Shown here piece after piece: positions 21,492 to 28,103 of a stretch of 35,668 nucleotides of DNA. A program made the position numbers and the translations under genes. Position 1 is the first letter of the stretch. Each line of letters begins with the position of its first letter. The stretch comes from a virus. The stretch spans positions 1 through 35,668 of IMG/VR virus record IMGVR_UViG_3300032309_001048. One strand, 5' to 3'. The notes under the pieces are model-generated. The model ran no database searches and was not told where the DNA came from. It worked only from the letters and a program-made list of their open reading frames with translations.

Positions 21492-23191
21492 TTTGTTATT
21501 TCGTTTGTTATTTCGTTGAAGAGTTTTTCCGCACGCTCTCTCTCCACAGGGTCTGCCACCCTGCGATATGTAGCGTCGAGCGTGCGATTTTCAAAAACTG
21601 GATGATGATGAACGAAAGCAATGTCACGAGCATTAACGATCGCTCCAGCCTTCGCGGCACGAATGGTGAAGTCCGCATCACTGAATTGGTTTTTGAATCT
21701 GGAATCGAAGAGTCCGTTTTGCTCATAGTATTTTCGCGTGATGATTGCCATCGTGATCAGTTCGTCGGTTCGGTATCCATCGCTTGTTCGCAGAACCTGC
21801 GCTGCGCCTGTGTTTAAGCGGCTATCCACCATATCGTCCCAGCCGGGTGGCGGTTCGATATCGTCAGAAGATTGAATCATTATTTCTCCTGTGCTCTCTT
21901 GCGCTGCGAGATTCCACGCTCCGACAGAATATCCGCCGTCCGTCTGCACGACTCCACCAAATCGGTTGAGGGTTGCCGCTGTTTCATCGTCATGATCGAC
22001 GGCAAAGATGTGCTCAACTCGCTCGGGGTTGTTTGCCCGTTGCAGCCACATGGTCATGTTCTGGATTGCTGCGATTGGTCTCCCGCGAGTGGCGTGGAGC
22101 AGGGAGATTCGTGTGCCTTGTGCTTCGCTCAGGATCGCTTGATCGACCGCGAACGCACCTTTTGCATCTCCAAGCTCACGCAAGCACCATCCGCGCAGTC
22201 TGCGGGCCTTCCAGCCATACCATTCCTTCTTGTGCGTCCACTGCGGAAAAGATGGCACCGGTATTTTCTCCATTGCTTCGATGACTTCGAGAGCCGCTTC
22301 TGACTCTCCTAAGTCCAACAGGATCGACGCTTCTACGGCATAGGCTTCACGTCTGTTGAGGTCGAGTGCCTTGGCCCTGCGAGCGAGCTTGAGAGCAGGA
22401 TCGCCGTGACTCAGGTTGCTCAAGTTCAGCAAGACTTCGTAGCGGTGGACTGCGTCGAGATCACGCATCGCGAGAGATTCGGCGCCAAATCTCAAGGCGC
22501 TCTCGACGTCTCCGACAATCATCCTTTCGTAGTGTAGGTAAAATTTAAAATGTGACGACATCTTGTCGTGAAACGCGAGGATGCGCAGGTTACGGTCGTT
22601 GCTTGGTCTGCGTCCAAGAGCAGGCCGGTGCTCAATCTCAAGGTCTCGACGGAGAAGAATCTTGCGTGGTAGCGGTTCGCCATTTTCGCCGCTTGGTGGG
22701 TGTGCGTTTTCGTGAACGGGTCTCCACCACCAGGCTGAATCTTTGCGGAAAAATCTTTCCCGTGGTGCGCGTTTGCCTTGTTCAGTGATCACATAGTCGG
22801 TGAGAACCCAATGAACTTCGGGACTGACTTCGCGGAGCATCTTCAAGTGCGGCTCGGCCATGTGGTCGGCAAGGACATCGTCGCAGTCAGCCCACATTAC
22901 CCATTCGCCATTCTCGATCAGCGAATATGCAATTTGAAAAGCGTGATTTCTTGCTGCTGCAAAGTCATCCACATGCGGCCACGATGCGCAGAGCGGCGAG
23001 TTAAAATACTCGCTGACCCTGCACCCAAGCCCTTCAGCAATGTCTAAGGTTGCGTCCGGCTTTAGACTGCCGATGGCTCTGACAACGACGATCTCGTTGC
23101 AGATTTTTTGAAGCGATGTCACGCATCGCTCGATCCTCTCTTCTTCGTTGCCGCAAATCAGAGCGGCTACCAAACGCGGTTTTATGCTCAT
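21488..23191 (-). CDS. Double-domain GT2 glycosyltransferase with TPR-like middle
   Basis: A 567-residue protein. Residues 1-190 are a GT2 domain (RLVAALICGNEEERIERC start, MWADCDDVLAD at 99-109 with DCDD as the DXD motif, then a RFFRKDSAWWWRPVHE acceptor-loop region). Residues 215-350 look like TPR helices. Residues 361-567 are a second glycosyltransferase domain (RISLLHATRG, HIFAVDHDDETAA, IQSSDDIEPPPGW). The first domain resembles enzymes that work with TPR-bearing peptide partners. The gene follows the terminator behind the capsid gene, so it is probably expressed at a lower level than the capsid. Confidence 0.82.
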   Translation of the reverse strand: MSIKPRLVAALICGNEEERIERCVTSLQKICNEIVVVRAIGSLKPDATLDIAEGLGCRVSEYFNSPLCASWPHVDDFAAARNHAFQIAYSLIENGEWVMWADCDDVLADHMAEPHLKMLREVSPEVHWVLTDYVITEQGKRAPRERFFRKDSAWWWRPVHENAHPPSGENGEPLPRKILLRRDLEIEHRPALGRRPSNDRNLRILAFHDKMSSHFKFYLHYERMIVGDVESALRFGAESLAMRDLDAVHRYEVLLNLSNLSHGDPALKLARRAKALDLNRREAYAVEASILLDLGESEAALEVIEAMEKIPVPSFPQWTHKKEWYGWKARRLRGWCLRELGDAKGAFAVDQAILSEAQGTRISLLHATRGRPIAAIQNMTMWLQRANNPERVEHIFAVDHDDETAATLNRFGGVVQTDGGYSVGAWNLAAQESTGEIMIQSSDDIEPPPGWDDMVDSRLNTGAAQVLRTSDGYRTDELITMAIITRKYYEQNGLFDSRFKNQFSDADFTIRAAKAGAIVNARDIAFVHHHPVFENRTLDATYRRVADPVERERAEKLFNEITNEITK

Positions 23192-23231
23192 CTGCGTCGA
23201 GGATTATCAGCCGTCAAGATTATTTGCGAAA

Positions 23232-23260
23232 ACAAAAAAGCCGGGGATTGCTCCCCGGCT
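23232..23260 (-). terminator. Rho-independent terminator behind the major capsid gene
   Basis: A nine-pair perfect stem, AGCCGGGGA with TCCCCGGCT (23239-23247 and 23252-23260), four-base loop, then a T run on the minus strand (TTTTTTG). It begins 28 bases after the capsid stop codon and before the glycosyltransferases. The G/C-rich stem and U tail make it a textbook intrinsic terminator. Downstream genes must rely on read-through or another promoter. Confidence 0.92.
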
Positions 23261-23287
23261 ATTTGCTATGAAACCAAGCACCGAAAC

Positions 23288-24244
23288 TTAGAGTCCGGTC
23301 GTGATGCGGATCACGCTGGAACCGTCGATAACTTTCTCGGAGACGTGCTGGCGAACGCGCAGGACATTGCTGCGGCGAGCTTCGTCGCGATAGGTCTCTG
23401 CAACGAATGGCACTGGTGAATCGGCACCCCAGAGGATCGAGCGTCCGAATCCGCCGGCGGCGAACTCTCCACCGACCACATGAGCGAGGGCGATGTAGGT
23501 GTCAGCCCAGATGAACGATCCGGAGTAGGACTTGCCTTTTGCGGCAGAATTTTTAGGAGCGCGACCGACGAGGACTTGATCCACGCCGACTGCTTGAGCA
23601 ACTTCCTGCTCGGAGAGCAAGCGTGTGCTGTTGGTGGCCACAACGCCGAACATTTGGTTCTGAACTTTTGTTGAACGACGAACGCGCTCGAACAGAGTAG
23701 CAGAGAGAATGAGCGTGTTTGGAAGCACACCAACCTTGGCGAGTTCGAGTTTGCCAGCGGCTACGTCGGCAGGGAGATCGAAGCTGGTGATGTTGGCTTC
23801 GGTGTAGGCGGCAGTGGATCCAGCACCAGAGATGGCAGTGAGACCGTTAGCAGCAAATGCGGCGGCGGCAACGCGAGTCTCGTGACCGATTTGGATTTGG
23901 CTCAAGAGCATGTCAGCGATGGCAACTTCGACATCGAGGAAGCGAGCGAGATCGCGCTGGGTTTGGTCAGGAAGAATCTCTTCGAGACCGAACTCCGTGG
24001 TGGTGAATGTGTCGCTGACGAACTTGCGGGAAACGCGAGGATATGCGGAGCCGGGAGCGATCTTGGTCGCGTCGTCGTTGAGTGCCTCGGACTGACCGAG
24101 ATTGATTTTGAGATACTCGCCGGAGCGAACATCAGCAACGTAGATCGGCATGACTTGCGCGCCGATGAAGAGGTTGGCTTTGTTGCTGCGGCCTTCGTAA
24201 ACGGCCTGGGCGATGTCGCCGCGAATTGTGGTAGAGGATAGCAT
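23288..24244 (-). CDS. Major capsid protein
   Basis: A 318-residue protein likely forming the capsid shell. It has the feel of an HK97-fold subunit: N-arm (SSTTIRGDIAQAVYEG), then APGSAYPRVSRKFVSDTFT, a long spine-like helix (QTQRDLARFLDVEVAIADML), P-domain strands (NTLILSATLFERVRRSTK) and the A-domain end (RSILWGADSPVPFVAETYRD). It follows the decoration protein and the protease/scaffold, the canonical order. The strong terminator behind it supports high expression. No N-terminal scaffold is fused; scaffold function is in the protease gene. Confidence 0.85.
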   Translation of the reverse strand: MLSSTTIRGDIAQAVYEGRSNKANLFIGAQVMPIYVADVRSGEYLKINLGQSEALNDDATKIAPGSAYPRVSRKFVSDTFTTTEFGLEEILPDQTQRDLARFLDVEVAIADMLLSQIQIGHETRVAAAAFAANGLTAISGAGSTAAYTEANITSFDLPADVAAGKLELAKVGVLPNTLILSATLFERVRRSTKVQNQMFGVVATNSTRLLSEQEVAQAVGVDQVLVGRAPKNSAAKGKSYSGSFIWADTYIALAHVVGGEFAAGGFGRSILWGADSPVPFVAETYRDEARRSNVLRVRQHVSEKVIDGSSVIRITTGL

Positions 24245-24263
24245 TGTGGTAGGATTTTAAGGG

Positions 24264-24617
24264 TTACTTTTGAACGATGTATTCGACAACTTCACCGGTG
24301 GCTCCGTTTTCAACGGCGATGCCGAGTGTGAGGCCGGAGGTAACGAGAGTGCCGACGATTACTCCGGCAGTTGTGGCGAACACGTTTGCGCCTGCGGTGA
24401 CTGGGCCGGGCGAGACGATGCCGAATTGAGTTGGAGCGAAGAGCTTCACTGTTCCTGCTTCGCCAGCATCAGTGTCTTCCTGCACAACGCCGATGGCGAG
24501 TGAGGCTGTGACGAGCGCAGCGGCTGCATTGTCGCCGGTTACGGCTACGAGAGTGTTAGCAGAAATCGCGGTGGCGAATGTGAAACTGCGAAATGTATTG
24601 TCGATTTGAGTTGCCAT
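24264..24617 (-). CDS. Head decoration protein (DUF2190-like)
   Basis: A 117-residue Ala-, Thr- and Val-rich protein made of short strands: FTFATAISANTLVAVTGDN, SLAIGVVQEDTDAGEAGTV and GPVTAGANVFATTAGVI, ending GEVVEYIVQK. The DNAAA...A..A.GV...D...G..V.V pattern matches DUF2190/gpD-like decoration proteins that bind the capsid surface and stabilise it. It lies just before the major capsid gene. Confidence 0.8.
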   Translation of the reverse strand: MATQIDNTFRSFTFATAISANTLVAVTGDNAAAALVTASLAIGVVQEDTDAGEAGTVKLFAPTQFGIVSPGPVTAGANVFATTAGVIVGTLVTSGLTLGIAVENGATGEVVEYIVQK

Positions 24618-24629
24618 ATTAGTGGGTGA

Positions 24630-25484
24630 TTAAAAGTTGAGTTGGTTGGAGTCGCGGAGAGCGATGTATTCGGCTGCGTGATTGGTCATCGCGAATTTGA
24701 TGGCGGCGGTGCGGCTACCGAGTTCGCGGGTTTTGTTGTCGATGATTGCTTTGATTGAAAGCTTCTCGGCTTCGTTTGCGACCGTGCTGGCCTTGAGCGG
24801 AGCGGCTCCGAAGTTGGAGATGATTGTGTCGAGCTTTGCGGAGAGCTTGGACATTTCAGAATCCTTCTCGTCGTTCATGGGAGCGTCTTCCATTTTCTCT
24901 TCGTTCATGGGAGCCTCTTCCATTTTGTTCTTGTAATCGCCAAAAGCGGTTTCAAGTGCCGAGAGGCGTTCGATGATGTCAGCGATGGACACAGTGTCCT
25001 CGGCTCCGTCTTCCATTTTGTTTTTGTCGTCGATCATTTCTTTGGCGGAGGTGTCAACCGACTTGGCCGTAAAACTGAAAAGTCCGGTGGGATTTGCCGC
25101 TGGTGTTTGCACGAGATCGGCGCTGTAAAGTTCGGTGCAGGATGCGAAGGATCGGCCATCCCGCTCACGCACCGGGCCGCTGAATGCGATAGAGATTCCG
25201 AATGTGTCTGGCATGCGCGAAGCAATCTCGAGCACGTAGGCACTCTTCTCTGCGGTCTCGAGGAGGTTTAGATCGGCAACGAGTTTTTCACCTATGATGC
25301 GAAAATTGTCGCAGAATCCAACGATGTCTTTGATCCCTGCGCCGTGGTCGAGATTGACCTTTACGCCACCGGCGTAAGACTCCGCACACGCTTTCACTTC
25401 TTGCAAGGTTATGTCGTCCACGAAAAGCCCGTGGCCCTTTGCTTCTCCGACTGAAATGATTGAAACTCCTTCGATGATGTCCAT
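24630..25484 (-). CDS. Prohead protease fused to scaffold
   Basis: A 284-residue protein. The first 130 residues look like a capsid maturation protease: GLFVDDITLQEVKACAESY, VKVNLDHGAG with the histidine of the expected active site near residue 47, then a SRMPDTFGISIAFSG strand where serine is a likely nucleophile. Residues 165-230 are charged coiled coil with near repeats (KMEEAPMNEE and KMEDAPMNDE) and residues 235-284 finish the scaffold, ending MTNHAAEYIALRDSNQLNF. Fusion of protease and scaffold in one gene is known in siphophages. A small hairpin includes the start codon. Confidence 0.78.
   Translation of the reverse strand: MDIIEGVSIISVGEAKGHGLFVDDITLQEVKACAESYAGGVKVNLDHGAGIKDIVGFCDNFRIIGEKLVADLNLLETAEKSAYVLEIASRMPDTFGISIAFSGPVRERDGRSFASCTELYSADLVQTPAANPTGLFSFTAKSVDTSAKEMIDDKNKMEDGAEDTVSIADIIERLSALETAFGDYKNKMEEAPMNEEKMEDAPMNDEKDSEMSKLSAKLDTIISNFGAAPLKASTVANEAEKLSIKAIIDNKTRELGSRTAAIKFAMTNHAAEYIALRDSNQLNF
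24871..24926. repeat. Tandem 26-base repeat in the scaffold coding region
   Basis: 24871-24896 and 24901-24926 are the same except for one base, at 30-base period (TCGTTCATGGGAGC then TCTTCCATTTT). They encode KMEEAPMNEE/KMEDAPMNDE. The copies lie in the coiled-coil linker, where copy number could change without disturbing the frame. Confidence 0.8.
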
Positions 25485-25499
25485 GCCTTGGTCGGCATG
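25482..25499 (-). promoter_or_regulatory. Hairpin covering the protease start codon
   Basis: CATGCC and GGCATG are separated by six bases, and the ATG of the protease gene at 25484 is part of the stem. AAGG, the only Shine-Dalgarno-like bases, lie in the loop/stem. Start access could be reduced. Six pairs only, so a modest effect at most. Confidence 0.35.
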
Positions 25500-25521
25500 T
25501 CAACGGAGTGTCAACGGGCAG

Positions 25522-26007
25522 TCAGGCTTCGCGTGCGGCTCTGTTGCGGCGGAACTGCTTCAGTGCCTCTGTTGCGAGTGCGACAATTTTCCGTTGATCT
25601 TGTTCGATGCAGCCGACGAGTCGGAAGGATGTCGAGACCTGTGGCTTGAGGCGGGATGCGGAAAGATTGCTGGTGCATCCTACCAAGTCGGTGGTCGCAC
25701 CGAGATGGTAGGTCGGCTTTGTAGCGGTTGCTCTCAGCCTGGTGCTTCCGGTCTCAACCCTTGCCGAGATCGCAATCTCGACTGATGCGGTTGTAAAGTT
25801 GCCGACGACTCCGTTTGTTTTTACAACAACTGCCGGACTGTCGTATCTGCGGAAGTGCGTGTATGTGCCGCCCACTTCCGGCACGACGATAGGTGGCGGC
25901 GTAGGCGGTATCTCTCCCGTCTGCAAAAGTCCCTGCGAACCGATAGACAGCGGCGTAGGACTCGGCAACAAGCCCTGCGTTGCGATGAGCAGGGAGGTCA
26001 AGATCAT
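25522..26007 (-). CDS. Small structural protein with proline-rich linker
   Basis: A 161-residue protein. The N-terminus (MILTSLLIATQGLLPSPTPL) is repeated nearly as SIGSQGLLQTGEI, both ending in a proline stretch (PPTPPPIVVPEVGGTYTHFR). A later part is a beta-rich domain and the end is a basic helix, EALKQFRRNRAAREA. The (L.)SSQGLL.....PPPP pattern occurs in small phage virion proteins encoded next to fibre genes. Function unknown, likely attached to the fibre-like protein encoded two bases upstream. Confidence 0.55.
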   Translation of the reverse strand: MILTSLLIATQGLLPSPTPLSIGSQGLLQTGEIPPTPPPIVVPEVGGTYTHFRRYDSPAVVVKTNGVVGNFTTASVEIAISARVETGSTRLRATATKPTYHLGATTDLVGCTSNLSASRLKPQVSTSFRLVGCIEQDQRKIVALATEALKQFRRNRAAREA

Positions 26008-26008
26008 T

Positions 26009-27403
26009 TTAAGTGCGGGTTACGGTGGTGGTTGTCGTGCCGTCTCCGGTGATGCTCTGGCTGATCGCTCCTGCCGAGCGGCTGGACGGCGTGACCGTGA
26101 GTGCGCTGCCGCTTTTCAGCCCGTGGATCGCGTGGATCTCTTGCAATTCAGGCACAGCAAATGCGGTCAGCACGCTTGCATCGAAAGCGGATGCAGTGAT
26201 AACGGCAGTTTGAAATTGATGAACATTGGCTGCTGCGTGATTTTGCGCATTAATTTGCAATTCGTTGTTTGCGTTGGTCGCACGCACGACCCTTCCTCCG
26301 TATGTTCCGGATGCCGTGTGATCGCTAGTGGCTTCATCCCACACAGCATCTGCGATGCCTGCGGTGGTAGCGGTGCTTCGGCTTGAGATTGTGGCGTCGA
26401 TATTTGTTTTTAGAAGCGTGCCGATCGTGCTGCTTGTTGTGATGGCGGATAACGCATAATCCCACACGCCCTTGCTGATGTCTGAAATTGATGGCGTTAC
26501 GGTTTGCGAGAAGGTGCCGGTGAGTTCGCTAAAAGGCCCATATACAACCCCGCTCTTTACATTCGTCGCGGCAGGCATTCCAGTAACATTATCGGCGGTG
26601 ACAAGGTTGCGCTTGGCAAGAAGGTTGTTCGTCATCACCTCCAAATAAGTGGAGTTGGACGGCGAGGCGTTCCAACGCCATGCCGCACAGTAGACGGGGT
26701 TCACGCCGCGTGTTGTCTCGGTGATGAACGGGCCGGAGAGGATGGTCTGCTGAAGGACATTCGCGCCTGCGACGCCTGCGGCGGTTTGGCTGGCGGTGAC
26801 GGTGCCGATGATGGAGAGCGTTCCGGTGGAAAAATTGTGCGCTCCATTTGCACCGCTCCCAGTTCCGGCTTCAGAGTTTCCGGTGACATTTAATGTTCCG
26901 GTTGTATTATTGTATGCGCCGCAAAAATTAAGAACAGTTCCGCCAAAACAATTTCCGGTTATGTTTATTATTCCAGTGCTAACATTTTCAATTGCACCGT
27001 GAACAGTGGTACTTCCTCCGCTAGTTGTTCCTCCGTTTATGTTTCCGGTGACATTTAATGTTCCGGTTGTTGTGTTTTTTACGGAATGCGAACGAACTGC
27101 CGTTCCACCGGTTAAATTTCCCACGATAGAAGCGCTTGCGGGACTTGCCGTAGAAAACTCTAAACAGGTTGCACCAATAGTCGTTGATTTGTTGGTCACA
27201 TTCGCTGTGAGCGTGACTCCATCGTTGATGACGAATTTCCCCGTTCCCGCGTTGCTGATCTCGTCGCAAGTCGTATTGACATTAATCGTGACGGTGTGCC
27301 CCGTCGATGCGCGGGCCTCGTCTCCCGTGGTTGGAACGACGCCGCCTGTCCATGTCGCTCCCGCATTAAAATTGCCGCTCGCGGCAGAAGTGATGAGGGC
27401 CAT
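26009..27403 (-). CDS. Fibre-like beta-helix virion protein
   Basis: A 464-residue protein with a repeated beta-helix-like first half: NTTTGTLNVTGN, STGIINITGN, NNTTGTLNVTGNS and FSTGTLSIIGT occur at about 20-residue intervals from residue 110. The N-terminus (SGNFNAGATWTGGVVPTTGD) is a carbohydrate-binding-like or G8-type start. The second half contains PSNSTYLEVMTNNLLAKRN, DNVTGMPAATNVKSGVVYG and IADAVWDEATSDHTASGTYG, familiar from phage and prophage fibres. It sits among head genes rather than at the tail end, which is unusual and suggests a head fibre or a relocated appendage. Confidence 0.7.
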   Translation of the reverse strand: MALITSAASGNFNAGATWTGGVVPTTGDEARASTGHTVTINVNTTCDEISNAGTGKFVINDGVTLTANVTNKSTTIGATCLEFSTASPASASIVGNLTGGTAVRSHSVKNTTTGTLNVTGNINGGTTSGGSTTVHGAIENVSTGIINITGNCFGGTVLNFCGAYNNTTGTLNVTGNSEAGTGSGANGAHNFSTGTLSIIGTVTASQTAAGVAGANVLQQTILSGPFITETTRGVNPVYCAAWRWNASPSNSTYLEVMTNNLLAKRNLVTADNVTGMPAATNVKSGVVYGPFSELTGTFSQTVTPSISDISKGVWDYALSAITTSSTIGTLLKTNIDATISSRSTATTAGIADAVWDEATSDHTASGTYGGRVVRATNANNELQINAQNHAAANVHQFQTAVITASAFDASVLTAFAVPELQEIHAIHGLKSGSALTVTPSSRSAGAISQSITGDGTTTTTVTRT

Positions 27404-27405
27404 GA

Positions 27406-27687
27406 TCAGAGTCCTTTCGCTTGAAGGTAGGTCTGAAGGGCGGCTTGGATCGCGGAGACGGCGGTTTGCGTGGCCTGATCCGATCCGGCGAGCGTGCCGA
27501 GAGAGATACCAATCGCTTCAGCGTCGGCGGTTTCGACTGCCCCGTCTGCGATGCGAGTCGGGATCAAACGCATCGCTATCTGCGCGTCGCTGGTCTGGTC
27601 GGGTTTATATTTGCCCGTGATGGCGAGGTTGAGGCTGAAGCGGTCGTAGGTTTTGCCGTCGATGGTGATGGGATTTGTGGCGTTCAT
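27406..27687 (-). CDS. Small structural protein
   Basis: A 93-residue protein. It starts MNATNPITIDGKTYDRFSLN, then LAITGKYKPDQTSDAQIAMR, and a helical end SDQATQTAVSAIQAALQTYL. A DGK.YD..S...A..G........ ..A.RL.PTR.... pattern is seen in small phage virion proteins near fibres. It precedes the fibre-like gene by two bases and follows the structural gene at 27690-28103. Function not known. Confidence 0.6.
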   Translation of the reverse strand: MNATNPITIDGKTYDRFSLNLAITGKYKPDQTSDAQIAMRLIPTRIADGAVETADAEAIGISLGTLAGSDQATQTAVSAIQAALQTYLQAKGL

Positions 27688-27689
27688 AT

Positions 27690-28103
27690 TTAAGCGAATA
27701 AAATCAGTGCAGAATTCTCATTAGGTTGTGGGAAGCGAATCTCGAAAGCCCCGTCGAAAACAGGTCTGTCGTTGCCGAAGTTCAAAGTGCAGAGCACCGA
27801 GTTGTTTTTACTTGCGTTGTAAACAATCGCGCCGTGTGCCGTGAATGTTGCTCGGTCGATCTTAGCATCGTTAAACGTGATTGCCGCGTTCTTACCGACC
27901 ATCTCGGCCTTGAACCCGGTGAGCACTATCCCTCCGCGAGTGTATCCTTGACCACTGACTTCTCCTTCGTCGGTGTAGTGCGCGGTGGCTGGCCCGATGT
28001 TTGCGCGCTTCGTGTAGAGAGCTATCTTGTATGTGTCCGTCGGTTGGTGCATGCCAATCAAAAATTGGCGCTTTGCTTCGAGTGCGATGCCTTGTGCGAT
28101 CAT
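27690..28103 (-). CDS. Virion protein of unknown function
   Basis: A 137-residue mostly beta protein, with KIALYTKRANIGPATAHYTD, EGEVSGQGYTRGGIVLTGFK and a final FEIRFPQPNENSALILFA. The IALYT.......T..YT..GEV.G.GYT.GG pattern is found in small structural proteins of many phages, of unassigned role. It overlaps the portal by 4 bases. Belongs to the head/appendage block. Confidence 0.68.
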   Translation of the reverse strand: MIAQGIALEAKRQFLIGMHQPTDTYKIALYTKRANIGPATAHYTDEGEVSGQGYTRGGIVLTGFKAEMVGKNAAITFNDAKIDRATFTAHGAIVYNASKNNSVLCTLNFGNDRPVFDGAFEIRFPQPNENSALILFA

